In this document: positions 1 to 8,907 of the stretch, in pieces
Layout: each line of letters opens with the position of its first letter
Position numbering within the stretch: position 1 is the stretch's first letter
Assembly (NCBI GenBank): GCA_965207755.1
Contig: OZ242297.1
Location: forward strand, 3,224,001 to 3,288,000
Length of the DNA: 64,000 bases
Direction: 5' to 3'
DNA from: Aldehydirespirator sp028819505
GTDB lineage: Bacteria; Actinomycetota; Acidimicrobiia; Acidimicrobiales; Aldehydirespiratoraceae
Translations under genes and position numbers: made by a program
The notes under the pieces: model-generated
What the model saw: the letters and a program-made list of their open reading frames with translations, nothing else
Database searches by the model: none
What the model was told of the DNA's origin: nothing

Positions 1-1
1 C

Positions 2-1483
2 GGACGCCTCACCACGACCGCCACAGACGGAACCGCCACCGACGCAACGACCGCCACCGCAGAAACCGCCACCGACGCAACCGGGCGGCTCACCACGACC
101 GCCACCGACGCAACCGGGCGGCTCACCACGACCGCCACCGACGCAACCGGGCGGCTCACCACGACCGACACCGACGCAACCGGGCGGCTCACCACGACCG
201 CCACCGACGCAACCGGGCGGCTCACCACGACCGACACCGACGCAACCGGGCGGCTCACCACGACCGACACCGACGCAACCGGGCGGCTCACCACGACCGA
301 CACCGACGCAACCGAGCGGCTCACCACGACCGACACCGACGCAACCGAGCGGCTCACCACGACCGACACCGACGCAACCGAGCGGCTCACCACGACCGAC
401 ACCGACGCAACCGAGCGGCTCACCACGACCGACACCGACGCAACCGAGCGGCTCACCACGACCGACACCGACGCAACCGAGCGGCTCACCACGACCGACA
501 CCGACGCAACCGAGCGGCTCACCACGACCGACACCGACGCAACCGAGCGGCTCACCACGACCGCCGCTGACGACACCGGGCGGCTCACCACGACCGTCTC
601 GGACGGAATCGCCACGACCGCCTCGGAGGGCAGCGAGCGGCTCACCGTGGCGCTGCTCGGCAGCGACGGCGGCTACCGGCGCACCGGCGTGAGGACCGAC
701 ACGATCATCGTGTTGTCGATCAATACGGACACCGGCGAGGCGGCCGCCTTCAACATCCCCCGCAACTGGCGCCGGCTCAGCTTCCCGGAGGGCACCGCGG
801 CCGCGGAGCGCTGGTTCGACGGCTACCCCGGCCTCGCCAACGAGATCTACGGCCTGGGCCTGCGCTTCCCCGAGGTCTTCGGCGGCGTCGACGACCCCGC
901 GGGCTTCGCCATCAAGTCGGCTCTGGCCCAGCTGACCGGACTCGAGATCCACTACTACGTGATGGTGGACATGGTCGGATTCGTGAAGGTCATCGACCTG
1001 TTCGGCGGCGTCGGGCTGCAAGTCCGCGAATCCATCGACGACCGGATCGCGCCGATCGTCGAGGGAGGACCGTCGGTGGCGATCACCGTCGAGCCCGGCT
1101 ACCACCGCCTCGACGGACTGACCGCCCTCGGCTATGTGCGCTCACGGGCCCGGAGCACCGACTGGCACCGCATGACCCGTCAGCGGTGCGTGGTCGCGGC
1201 GCTCATCGATCAAGTCACGCCCTTCGAGGCGCTCGCCCGCTTCGTGACGCTCACCGGGATCATCGCCGAGCATGTCCGCACCGACATACCACTGGACCGC
1301 CTGGCGGAGCTCATCGAGCAGGCCGACCGGCTCGACACGTCGAGAATCGTCACCGTCAACTTCATCCCGCCGGAATACCCCGCAGGGGATGCGCCCATCC
1401 CGCGGGTGCGGGCCGCGGTGGACAAGGCCCTGCAGGGCAGCCGCGATCAGACGAACACTTCCCTCGCCGACGCCTGCGGCTGA
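2..1483 (+). CDS. LytR-CpsA-Psr (LCP) family protein, 5' end missing
   Basis: LCP proteins attach anionic glycopolymers to peptidoglycan or arabinogalactan on the outer face of the membrane. From about position 647 the protein shows the LCP core: LLGSDGG, a following RTDTIIVLSINTDTG strand, IPRNW, and a late Arg-rich stretch (YVRSRAR, then RQRCVVAALIDQ). The reading frame stays open upstream to the first base of the window through a Thr-rich 11-residue repeat array, so GTG 647 is unlikely to be the true start. The start codon, and any membrane anchor, would lie outside the window. The array then reads as an extracytoplasmic stalk. Family is clear; the joining of repeat and domain in one protein is inferred from the open frame. 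Confidence 0.75.
   Translation, partial: GRLTTTATDGTATDATTATAETATDATGRLTTTATDATGRLTTTATDATGRLTTTDTDATGRLTTTATDATGRLTTTDTDATGRLTTTDTDATGRLTTTDTDATERLTTTDTDATERLTTTDTDATERLTTTDTDATERLTTTDTDATERLTTTDTDATERLTTTDTDATERLTTTDTDATERLTTTAADDTGRLTTTVSDGIATTASEGSERLTVALLGSDGGYRRTGVRTDTIIVLSINTDTGEAAAFNIPRNWRRLSFPEGTAAAERWFDGYPGLANEIYGLGLRFPEVFGGVDDPAGFAIKSALAQLTGLEIHYYVMVDMVGFVKVIDLFGGVGLQVRESIDDRIAPIVEGGPSVAITVEPGYHRLDGLTALGYVRSRARSTDWHRMTRQRCVVAALIDQVTPFEALARFVTLTGIIAEHVRTDIPLDRLAELIEQADRLDTSRIVTVNFIPPEYPAGDAPIPRVRAAVDKALQGSRDQTNTSLADACG
86..613 (+). repeat. 33-bp in-frame tandem array, 16 units
   Basis: Sixteen consecutive 33-bp units in constant phase, each beginning CGGCTCACCACGACC. They translate in the LCP frame to the 11-residue unit TDTDATERLTT. 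Early copies carry GGG (Gly) where later copies carry GAG (Glu), and the last two units (548-613) are diverged. Degenerate copies continue upstream towards base 1. Because 33 is divisible by three, copy-number change would keep the frame. This is the signature of a variable-length surface stalk. Confidence 0.9.
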
Positions 1484-1561
1484 CCGCTTGTGCGGGTCGC
1501 CGTTGATTCGGTGGTGAAACACCGCGAACACTTCCCTCGCCGACGCCTGCGGCTGACCGCG
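1452..1561. repeat. 36-bp direct repeat, period 73 bp, over the LCP stop codon
   Basis: The last codons and stop of the LCP gene (1452-1487, starting CGAACACTTCCCTCGCC) are repeated almost exactly at 1525-1560, separated by unrelated sequence. The second copy lies outside the gene. It matches the many 60-75 bp period duplications elsewhere in the window. Confidence 0.8.
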
Positions 1562-1567
1562 GCGCGC

Positions 1568-1692
1568 GGCCGCTCGGGCCATTGCCCCGCCCGTATGGAC
1601 CGGGTTCGCTCCCGTGGTCCAAGGCCGGAAAAAGTCGGATTCGGCCCCGCCCGTATGGACCGGGTTCGCTCGCCTGCCCGCCGGGCCTCTCA
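1568..1692 (-). repeat. variant dispersed element with internal 60-bp duplication
   Basis: GCCCCGCCCGTATGGACCGG occurs at 1584 and again at 1644 (period 60). Read on the minus strand, the region starts directly at the stop codon of the molybdenum hydroxylase gene with TGAGAGGCC and ends with GGCCCGAGCGGCC. This resembles the head and core of the dispersed element described at 10972, 26567, 37840, 40179 and 61390. Membership in the family is a judgement from short matches. Confidence 0.5.
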
Positions 1693-4638
1693 GCCTGCGT
1701 CCGCCGCGGCCGGAACCTGGGCTTGCAGGGCGGCCCAGACCCGCTCCGGGGTGAAGGGCAGATCGTTGATGGCCGCGCCGGTGGCGTCGAGGATGGCGTT
1801 GCGCACGGCCGGGGCCACGCCGTCCTTGGGGATCTCGGCCACCGCCTTGGCTCCGAACGGGCCGCTGTCCTCCATGGTCTGGACCAGGTATACGACCGTG
1901 TCGGGCATCTCGTCGGCCCGGTAGATCTTGTAGGGACCGAACGACGGGTTGACCATGCGGCCGTCGTCGTCGAGCACGATCTCCTCGCAGTGGGCGTAGC
2001 CGAGGGCCTGGATCATGCCCCCCTCGACCTGGCCGCTGGCGGTGACCGGGTTGATGGCCACCCCGCAGTCCACCGCCATAACCAGCTTGGTGACCGTCAC
2101 CTGGCCGGTGTCGACATCCACCTCCACCTCGGCGAACTGGGCCGCGAACGGGGGCGGGCAGTCGGGCGAGACATGCGAGGCGGTGCCCATGATCTGCTCC
2201 TGCTCCTGCCAGTGCAGCGAGTCGAGGGCGATCTCCTCCAGCGTTACCGAGCGCCCGTCGGCCGCGTAGGCGCGGCGGTCGCGCAGCTCGATGGTGCAGG
2301 GCTCGTCCACCTCCAGCAGCATCGCCGCCCGCGCCTTGAGCCGCTCCCGGACCGCCTCCGCGGCCCGCAGCGCGGCCGTGCCCGAGATGTAGGTGGTGGA
2401 CGAGGCGTAGGCGCCGGTGTCGAACGGGGTCATGTCGGTGTCACTGGAGTACACCTTGATGTCGTCGAGGGGCACACCGAGGACCTCGGCCGCGATCTGG
2501 CCGATCACGGTGTCGGCGCCGGTGCCGAGGTCCGTGGCCCCGATGAGCATGTTGAACGACCCGTCGTCGTTGAGCTTGATCGAGCAGCCCCCCATGTCCA
2601 GGAACGGGATGGCCGTGCCGTGCATGCAGAAGGCGAAGCCGATCCCCCGCCGGATGTTGGGCCGGTCGGCGGGGGCCTTCCAGGCGGCGTCGCCGCGGCG
2701 GCTCCAGTCGATCTCCCGCATCCCCTGGGCGACGCACTCCTCGATGCCCGACGACATGACCTTCGGGTACTCGTCGAGCTCCTCTTCGGCCACCGCCCGC
2801 TCACCCAGGTGGGGGGCGATGTCCATCTCGTCGCCGACCTTGACCCAGCTGCGCCGCTTGAACTCGATGGGGTCGAGATCAAGGGTGCGGGCGATGTCCT
2901 CCATGTGGGCCTCGAGGGCGAACTCGGCCTGGGGGGCTCCGTAGCCCCGGTAGGCGCCCGGCACCGGGATGTTGGTGTAGACGACGTGGCAGTCGAAGCG
3001 CTTGGCGGCGGCGTTGTAGGAGGTGAGGCCGCGCAGCCCCGACACGATCTGAACGGTGAAGCCGTGGGTGCCGTAGGGGCCGGTGTTGCCGATGATGGCC
3101 ATTTCCTGGGCCAGCAGCCTGTCGTCGTCGTCCACCGCGGTCCGGAAGGTGATGGTCTGGGGGTGGCGGGTCCGGCTGGCGTAGAACTCCTCGGCCCTGT
3201 CCAGCTCGAGGCGCACCGGGCGGCGGGTGGCGATGGCTAGGTGGGCGACGATGTCCTCGATCAGCATCTCCTGCTTGGCCCCGAAGCCGCCTCCGATGCG
3301 GGGCTTGATCACCCTGATGTCCTTGATGTCCATGTCGATGAGGGGGGCCAGCATCCGCCGGGTGTGGAACGGCACCTGGGTGGCGGTGCGGACCACCATG
3401 CGCTCGTCGGAGTCGAGCCACGCCATCGAGATGTGGGGCTCGATGGGGCACTGCTGGACCTGGTGGACCCTGAAGGTCTGCTCGAAGACGTGGGCTCCGG
3501 TCGCCAGGTTGCCGTCGACGTCGCCGCGCTGGGCCGTGATGTGGTGAACCAGGTTGCGCTCGGGATCGCAGATGTGGGTGGTGTCGTCCTCGTCGTGGAC
3601 CTTGGGGGCGTCGGGGTCCATGGCGAAGCGCTCGTCGTACACCGCGGGCAGGACCTCGTAGGCGACCTCGATGAGGCGCACGGCCTCCTCGGCGGCCTCG
3701 ACGGTCTCGGCGGCCACCGCGGCCACCCGGTCGCCCACATGGCGGACCCGGTCGTCGAAGCTCACCTGGTCGTAGGGGTGGGGGTTGGGCCAGCTCTGCC
3801 CGCCGGAGGCGTACTTGACCCGGGGAGTGTTGCCGTGGTGCAGCACCGCGTGGACGCCGGGGACCGCCCGGGCCGCCGAGTCGTCGATGCTCAGGATGCG
3901 GGCGTGGGCGTGGGGGCTGCGCAGGACCTTGGCGTACAGCATCCCCCTGGGCTCTATGTCGTCGGTGAAGGCCGGGTTGCCCTTGGCCAGCCGCACGGCG
4001 TCCACCTTGACCTCGGGCTTGCCGACCACGGCCATGTCGGGAACCTCCCGCGACGGCACCAGGCGGGGCACGGCATGGGACGCCTCGGGGACCTCGCCGC
4101 CGGCGGCGGGGGCGGGGCGGTAGCCGTCGGTGAGCGGCTCGAGCACCAGCGGCGCGAACGGCTCGGTGTCCTCGCCCCGCAGCACCGCCGCAGCCCGCTT
4201 GACCGCCTCCACCGGCTTCACGTAGGCCGTCTCACGGTCGAGGATGCCCGAGAGCATGTCGCGGATCTCGTCCTCGGACGGGTCGGGGTCCTCCTCCAGC
4301 AGCGCCAGAGTGCCCAGGATCATCGCGCCCGCGGAGTAGCCCGACTGAAAGGCGCCGACCGCCACGAACGCGGTCTGCACGGGATGCAGGTCCGGCGAGA
4401 CGTTGAGCGACTCGACTGTGGTGACTGAGTGACCGTCCGCCGACGCGGCCAGGATCACGTCGCTGGATGCGAGCCGGCCGTCGTAGAGGACCGCGGCCGC
4501 GCCGGTCTCGCCGCTGTCGGAGCCGTAGTGCACCGAGAACATGCCCAAGCGCCTCAGCGCCTCCCGCAGGGTGTGGTGCGGCTCGACGGCCACCGTGGCC
4601 GGGGCGCCGTTGAGTTCGAAGGTGACGTCGATGGTCAT
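1690..4638 (-). CDS. Xanthine dehydrogenase-family molybdopterin subunit fused to a cysteine-less 2Fe-2S-like domain
   Basis: A molybdenum hydroxylase of 982 residues. The C-terminal part has the family hallmarks: RIGGGFGAK, AYRGYGAPQ, DLGTGADT and the final GPFGAKAVAEIP carrying the expected catalytic Glu. Residues 1-155 align in order with the CoxS/XdhC iron-sulfur subunit, but every cluster ligand is replaced (Ser40, Thr45, Ala48, Asp60, Ser99, Ser102, Asp134, Glu136 by my alignment). No separate iron-sulfur subunit is seen nearby. It overlaps the upstream FAD subunit gene by 4 bp (ATGA), so the two are translationally coupled. The substrate is unknown; the neighbouring amidohydrolase suggests a purine or another N-heterocycle. 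Confidence 0.88.
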   Translation of the reverse strand: MTIDVTFELNGAPATVAVEPHHTLREALRRLGMFSVHYGSDSGETGAAAVLYDGRLASSDVILAASADGHSVTTVESLNVSPDLHPVQTAFVAVGAFQSGYSAGAMILGTLALLEEDPDPSEDEIRDMLSGILDRETAYVKPVEAVKRAAAVLRGEDTEPFAPLVLEPLTDGYRPAPAAGGEVPEASHAVPRLVPSREVPDMAVVGKPEVKVDAVRLAKGNPAFTDDIEPRGMLYAKVLRSPHAHARILSIDDSAARAVPGVHAVLHHGNTPRVKYASGGQSWPNPHPYDQVSFDDRVRHVGDRVAAVAAETVEAAEEAVRLIEVAYEVLPAVYDERFAMDPDAPKVHDEDDTTHICDPERNLVHHITAQRGDVDGNLATGAHVFEQTFRVHQVQQCPIEPHISMAWLDSDERMVVRTATQVPFHTRRMLAPLIDMDIKDIRVIKPRIGGGFGAKQEMLIEDIVAHLAIATRRPVRLELDRAEEFYASRTRHPQTITFRTAVDDDDRLLAQEMAIIGNTGPYGTHGFTVQIVSGLRGLTSYNAAAKRFDCHVVYTNIPVPGAYRGYGAPQAEFALEAHMEDIARTLDLDPIEFKRRSWVKVGDEMDIAPHLGERAVAEEELDEYPKVMSSGIEECVAQGMREIDWSRRGDAAWKAPADRPNIRRGIGFAFCMHGTAIPFLDMGGCSIKLNDDGSFNMLIGATDLGTGADTVIGQIAAEVLGVPLDDIKVYSSDTDMTPFDTGAYASSTTYISGTAALRAAEAVRERLKARAAMLLEVDEPCTIELRDRRAYAADGRSVTLEEIALDSLHWQEQEQIMGTASHVSPDCPPPFAAQFAEVEVDVDTGQVTVTKLVMAVDCGVAINPVTASGQVEGGMIQALGYAHCEEIVLDDDGRMVNPSFGPYKIYRADEMPDTVVYLVQTMEDSGPFGAKAVAEIPKDGVAPAVRNAILDATGAAINDLPFTPERVWAALQAQVPAAADAG

Positions 4639-5363
4639 GGGTACAGCTCCTGCATGACCCGGGCGGTGAGCGTGCGGGCCAGGTGCAGGCGGTAGTCGCG
4701 GCTGCCCCTGAAGTCTCCTGCCGGGTCCAGGCCTGCGGTCGGGTCGTACACATCGACCAGCACCGGATGGTCGGCCACCCCGGTGACTGCCATGGCCACG
4801 AAGCCGTCGGTGCGGCGCCCGTAGGCCGCGACGATGGGCACGTCGGCCGGGGTGCGGCCGGTGCGGGCGGTGGCGGTGCGCCCCGAGGGATCGACGGTGA
4901 CCGCGGTGATGAGCGAGCCCGGCGGAAACCCGCCAGCCAGCAGTCCGGCCAGGCTGGCATCGGACGCGGGACCGGCGAGCTCCACCCGGGCGTCGTGGGC
5001 CAGCAGGCCGGCCAGCAACAGACTCTCGGCCGAGGCCTTGGCCACCAGTCCGCCCACCGTGGCCAGCGTCCGCAGGGTGGACGGCTGCTCGAGCCTGGCC
5101 AGCTCTTGCAGCGAGTCGGGCAGCAGTTCGCAGCGCCGGACGGCATCGAGGGTGGCGGTGGCCCCGATACGCACCCGCCCATCGCCGGCCGCCGTGGTGG
5201 CGTCCAATCCCAGGGACTGCAGGTCCACGGCCTCCAGGTCGGACGGCACCCGGTCGGCGTTGAGCGTCGTCCCGCCTCCGAGAGCCACCCGCTCGGGAGC
5301 ACTCAGCAGGTCGAGCGCCTCATCCAGGGAAGCGGGACGGTGATATGCGGTAACCAGCGGCAC
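4635..5363 (-). CDS. FAD-binding subunit of a molybdenum hydroxylase (CoxM/XdhB type)
   Basis: At 242 residues it is shorter than the usual 280-300. It starts with the family pattern YHRPASLDEALDLL. It carries the FAD pyrophosphate motif as ALGGGTTLNADR (usually AGGT) and TLRTLATVGGLV in place of the second IGGN motif. In classical enzymes this subunit takes electrons from the molybdenum centre through two 2Fe-2S clusters. Here the partner encoded just downstream (4-bp overlap) has lost those clusters, so the electron route is unclear. The start is the only early ATG; no strong promoter was seen in the 226 bp upstream. Confidence 0.82.
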   Translation of the reverse strand: MPLVTAYHRPASLDEALDLLSAPERVALGGGTTLNADRVPSDLEAVDLQSLGLDATTAAGDGRVRIGATATLDAVRRCELLPDSLQELARLEQPSTLRTLATVGGLVAKASAESLLLAGLLAHDARVELAGPASDASLAGLLAGGFPPGSLITAVTVDPSGRTATARTGRTPADVPIVAAYGRRTDGFVAMAVTGVADHPVLVDVYDPTAGLDPAGDFRGSRDYRLHLARTLTARVMQELYP

Positions 5364-5589
5364 GGCATAAGACGCTACCGCACACCCCTGTAGAAGTCGC
5401 CAGCGCGGCGCTCCATCAACCTGGACATGCTGTCATGCCCTGCACGTAGCATTTCTGCGCAACAGACGACGAGCGCACCAATCAGCGCGCCCAAGCCGAG
5501 GGCGCCTTCTGCTTGCCGGTCCCGCCTCCGCAGCACTACATGCGACGTGCATCAAGGGCAGGCCAGCGGTGGGCGACAGTTGGCGCCGG

Positions 5590-6891
5590 CTACGGGCCGA
5601 GGGCTGTTATGGGAACGACTGCGATGCCGTCGGGACGCTCGTAGGCGAAGCCGCCGGCGGTGATCACTACGAGCTTGGCCGGGTCGCCGGTCTTGGCCCG
5701 GTCGAGCTTGCCGGTCAGCCGTCGCAGGGCGTCGGCTGCTTTGTCGATGGCGGCCTTGCCGCCCAGCTTGACCTCTGCTGCAACCCACCTGCCGTCGGGG
5801 TGCTCAACTATCAGGTCGACCTCCAGGTCGCTGTCACGATAGTGCGAGAGCGAGCAGCGGTTCGCCCGGGCGTACACCTGAAGGTCGCGGGTCACCATGG
5901 ACTCGAACAGCCGCCCCGCGAAGCCGAGGTCGCGCATCAGCCCATCGACGCTCGCGCTCAGCGCGGCCGCGGTCAGGGACGGATCCGCCAAGTGGACCTT
6001 CGGCGAGCGACGCACCTGGGCGCGCGAGGCTAGGTGCGGTCTCCACGCGGGCACTTCGTCCACAACGAAGAGCCGGGACAGAGCGGCCAGGTAACCGGCA
6101 ACCGTGCGGCGCTCCAAGGGCGACTCCCCCGGCGCGGCCGTGTCCGCAGCGAGCACCGTGTGTCGCACCTCGGTTGCGACGTTGCGAGCCAGCGACACCA
6201 GCAGCCTCCCCACCCGCACTGGGTCGCGCTCAACGCCATCAACCCTGGAGACGTCGGTTCGCCCAATCTCTGCCAGGTAGGCGCGTGCGGCATCGCCGGC
6301 CGTCTCGGGGTCGTGGCTTCGCAGCTGGGGCCATCCGCCCCGGCATGCCGACGCCATCACATCGCTCAGGGTGAGACCGGAGTCGGCGGCCGTGCACGGC
6401 TTGCTGTCGAGGAGCGCGGACAGCGACACGAGGCCATCGGACTCGCCGCTCTCGTACAGGCTCATGGGTCGCATCCGGACGCGCATGATCCGCCCCGCAC
6501 CGGAGTGGCGGGCGATGTCGTCGGGCGGGTCGGCAGAGCCGGTCAGGATGAACTGGCCCTTCAGGCCGCGAGCGTCGCAGGCCCTCCGCGTCGGGTTCCA
6601 GACACCGGGCGCGAGCTGCCACTCGTCCAGCAGGAGAGGCGGTCTGCCATCGAGGATCGATGCTGGATCCATCCCCGCGTCCAGAGCGGCGCTCACACGC
6701 TCGTCCAAGTACACCGCGCTGTTGGCGAAGCGGCGCCCGGTCCACGTCTTTCCGCACGCCCGGGGACCCTCCACGACCACAGCTGGCATCGCCCGTAGCG
6801 CCCTTGCCATCTCATCATCCACGACACGGGGCAAGTACCCGTCGGGCACGATGCTGTCAACCCCCGCCGGGCCTGTCTCCTCCCCATCCAC
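5590..6891 (-). CDS. AAA-type ATPase with DUF4143 domain
   Basis: Members of this large bacterial family are of unknown function. After YLPRVVDDEM come Walker A GPRACGKT and Walker B PLLLDEW, then the DUF4143 part, which ends in a nuclease-like fold (DLEVDLIVE followed by VAAEVKLG). I place the start at GTG 6891 rather than the in-frame codon at 6960. TATATT lies exactly 6 nt before it, TTGCAA sits 18 nt further up, and translation from 6960 would run through palindromic operator-like DNA. The gene lies between unrelated catabolic genes and is transcribed in the same direction; single-gene cargo of this type is often mobile. Confidence 0.85.
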   Translation of the reverse strand: MDGEETGPAGVDSIVPDGYLPRVVDDEMARALRAMPAVVVEGPRACGKTWTGRRFANSAVYLDERVSAALDAGMDPASILDGRPPLLLDEWQLAPGVWNPTRRACDARGLKGQFILTGSADPPDDIARHSGAGRIMRVRMRPMSLYESGESDGLVSLSALLDSKPCTAADSGLTLSDVMASACRGGWPQLRSHDPETAGDAARAYLAEIGRTDVSRVDGVERDPVRVGRLLVSLARNVATEVRHTVLAADTAAPGESPLERRTVAGYLAALSRLFVVDEVPAWRPHLASRAQVRRSPKVHLADPSLTAAALSASVDGLMRDLGFAGRLFESMVTRDLQVYARANRCSLSHYRDSDLEVDLIVEHPDGRWVAAEVKLGGKAAIDKAADALRRLTGKLDRAKTGDPAKLVVITAGGFAYERPDGIAVVPITALGP

Positions 6892-6897
6892 AGCCCG

Positions 6898-6941
6898 AAT
6901 ATAGGCCAATAAAGTGGCGGCTTGCAAGCCACTAAAGTGGC
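6898..6941 (-). promoter_or_regulatory. promoter with three stacked palindromes upstream of the DUF4143 ATPase
   Basis: On the minus strand -35 TTGCAA (6922-6927), an 18-nt spacer and -10 TATATT (6898-6903) end 6 nt before GTG 6891. The region holds GCCAATAAAGTGGC (6905-6918), the perfect 12-bp palindrome GGCTTGCAAGCC (6919-6930) and GCCACTAAAGTGGC (6928-6941). The two 14-mers are near-identical and 23 bp apart, about two helical turns. This looks like a repressor operator over the promoter; the regulator is not identified, though the ATPase itself could be one. Confidence 0.55.
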
Positions 6942-6953
6942 AGTTGACAGCCC

Positions 6954-8366
6954 TCACCACCCTCCGGCACTGGGCCGCCCATCACGCCTGGTGACGCCCT
7001 CCTCGGTCACGCGGGTCGAGATGCCGGCTCGGCTGAAGAGTCGGCGCGCGGCGTCACCGGCCCGGGCCATGATCTGCTGCTCGTCGGCGACCGCCAGCCG
7101 GCCGTCTCGCAGCAGGACCCGGCCGTCGACCACCACGTCGCGGACATCTCGGGGGGTGGCGTTGTAGACGAGGGCGCTCGCCACCCGGTGGACGGGCGCC
7201 ACGAACGGCGCCCGCAGATCCACGACCAGCAGGTCGGCCCGCCGGCCCTCGGCCAGCGCGCCGAACTCATCCGGCATGCCGAAGGCGGCCGACCCGCCCC
7301 GGCACGCCATGCGCAGAACGTCGGCGGGCTGCAACACCAGTGCATCGAGGTGGTGCACCTTCTGCAGGAGCACGGTGGCCTTGAGCACCTCGAACATGTC
7401 CTGGCGGTTGTTGCTGCCCGGACCGTCGCTGGCCAGGGCCACCGTGATGCCCCGGCCCCGCATCCCGGTCAGCGGGGCCACCCCCGAGGCCAGGTACATG
7501 TTCGAGACCGGGCAGTGCACCACCACCGAGCCCGACGCCGCGATCAGGTCGAGCTCGTCGTCGTCGACCCACACGCTGTGGGCCAGCTGCATGTCGGGGC
7601 CGAGCACGCCGAGGGAGTCGAGCCAGGCCACGTGGCGCACCCCCCGCTCCTCGAGGCTCATTTCCACCTCGACCGCAGTCTCGGCGCAATGGATGTGGGT
7701 GCCCCGACCCCAGCTGCGAGCCGCGGCGACCGTGGTCCGCATGGCCTCATCCGAGCATCCCCAGGGGATGAGCGGCGCCAGCTCCACCCGGATCCGGTCG
7801 TCGTCGTGGCCGTCCCAGCGGCGCCGGGCGGCATCGGCCCGGGCGACCGCCTGCTGGGCCGTCTGCTCCAGCGCGGGGTGGTAGTTGCGGTCGGCCCAGC
7901 CGTGGGCCAGCAGGAAGCGCACCCCCAGTTCGTCGGCCGCCCGGCACACCGCGTCGTTGATGGCCTCGTCGGTGTGGATGTACTGGTGGTCGATGACCGC
8001 GGTGGCGCCGCCCCGCAGGTTCTCGACCAGGCCGGCGAGGGCGGCCGCATACGCGATGTCGGCGTCGAGATGGACGGCGGCCGGCCAGATGCAGTCCCGC
8101 AGCCAGTCGAGCAGGGCCTTGTCGTCGGCCAGCCCCCGGAAGAGCGCCTGGAACAGGTGCGTGTGGGCGTTGGTCATTCCCGGCATCACCGCGCACCCCG
8201 CTGCGTCGATCACCTCTCCCGCCTGGGCCAGGCGAGTGGATGGAGGCGCCCCCGCACCCACCTCGGCCACCCGGTTGCCGCGGACATACACCCACCCCGG
8301 ATCGTGCACCGCGCCGACGTCGTCGACGGTGACCACGGCACCGCCGCGGATCAGCAGATCAGTCAC
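6954..8366 (-). CDS. Amidohydrolase, AtzB / 8-oxoguanine deaminase-like
   Basis: A 470-residue metal-dependent amidohydrolase of the deaminase branch. It has the NAHTHLFQALFRG metal-binding motif, a later HIHCAET and HCPVSN, and the ASDGPGSNNRQDMF signature that contains the catalytic Asp. The region LLDWLRDCIWP is typical of the hydroxy-triazine, 8-oxoguanine and S-adenosylhomocysteine deaminase group. Such enzymes remove an amino group from a purine, pyrimidine or triazine ring. Placement 1.6 kb from a molybdenum hydroxylase pair fits a purine-like catabolic route, but the exact substrate cannot be read from sequence. Confidence 0.82.
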   Translation of the reverse strand: MTDLLIRGGAVVTVDDVGAVHDPGWVYVRGNRVAEVGAGAPPSTRLAQAGEVIDAAGCAVMPGMTNAHTHLFQALFRGLADDKALLDWLRDCIWPAAVHLDADIAYAAALAGLVENLRGGATAVIDHQYIHTDEAINDAVCRAADELGVRFLLAHGWADRNYHPALEQTAQQAVARADAARRRWDGHDDDRIRVELAPLIPWGCSDEAMRTTVAAARSWGRGTHIHCAETAVEVEMSLEERGVRHVAWLDSLGVLGPDMQLAHSVWVDDDELDLIAASGSVVVHCPVSNMYLASGVAPLTGMRGRGITVALASDGPGSNNRQDMFEVLKATVLLQKVHHLDALVLQPADVLRMACRGGSAAFGMPDEFGALAEGRRADLLVVDLRAPFVAPVHRVASALVYNATPRDVRDVVVDGRVLLRDGRLAVADEQQIMARAGDAARRLFSRAGISTRVTEEGVTRRDGRPSAGGW

Positions 8367-8384
8367 GAGTCGGGTTCCGGGCGC

Positions 8385-8738
8385 TCAGAGTCTTCCGACG
8401 GACTCGATGAGGCGCCCCTCCAGCGGGTCCACTGCGAATCTCAGCCCCTCCAGCGTGTATGCGCCGAGCAACACTGTCTCGCTGTCCTCGCCGAACACCA
8501 CCAAGGTCTCGATGGTGCGCCCCTGCACCGTGGCCACGGCCTTGCCCAGCGGATACTCGACGCGGCGGCCGTCAGCGAGCGACAGCCACACCGTGTCGAA
8601 GGGCGCCACTCCCATCTCGGCGAGCCTCGCGGCAGGCACCACCGTGAGGGCGGCGCCAGTGTCGACCAGTGCCTCCGTCTCGATGAAGCCCTCGCCGTCG
8701 ATGTGGTCGAGTCGCATGCAACAGGTGAGCATTCCCAT
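8385..8738 (-). CDS. Small retropepsin-like aspartyl protease domain protein
   Basis: A 117-residue protein. The pattern ALVDTGAALTVVP is the DTG active-site motif of clan AA aspartic proteases, and VLLGAYTLEGLRFAVDP matches the second half of single-domain bacterial retropepsin-like proteins, which dimerise to make the active site. GGAGG lies 9 nt before ATG 8738, and an AT-rich promoter-like stretch (8769-8806) lies further upstream. It ends 18 bp before the amidohydrolase start, so the two may be co-transcribed. Physiological substrate unknown. Confidence 0.75.
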   Translation of the reverse strand: MGMLTCCMRLDHIDGEGFIETEALVDTGAALTVVPAARLAEMGVAPFDTVWLSLADGRRVEYPLGKAVATVQGRTIETLVVFGEDSETVLLGAYTLEGLRFAVDPLEGRLIESVGRL

Positions 8739-8907
8739 GTCTTAGAGCCTCCGATAGGTCCGAGATCAACAGAACTTGATACTAAATGGTAATTACTGAA
8801 ATAACACAGCACGCCACCGAGCAGAGGTGCCTCGCCCCGATGGCCTCACCGTCGCCGACCTTGCCGTGCGGCCGCGCTCTCTGCCCCGCAAATCCCGCAG
8901 CACCCTG

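Noticed and set aside
1582..3240. 552-residue open frame opposite the molybdenum hydroxylase gene
   Set aside because: Antisense shadow in high-GC DNA, composition of a non-coding frame, starts in a repeat.
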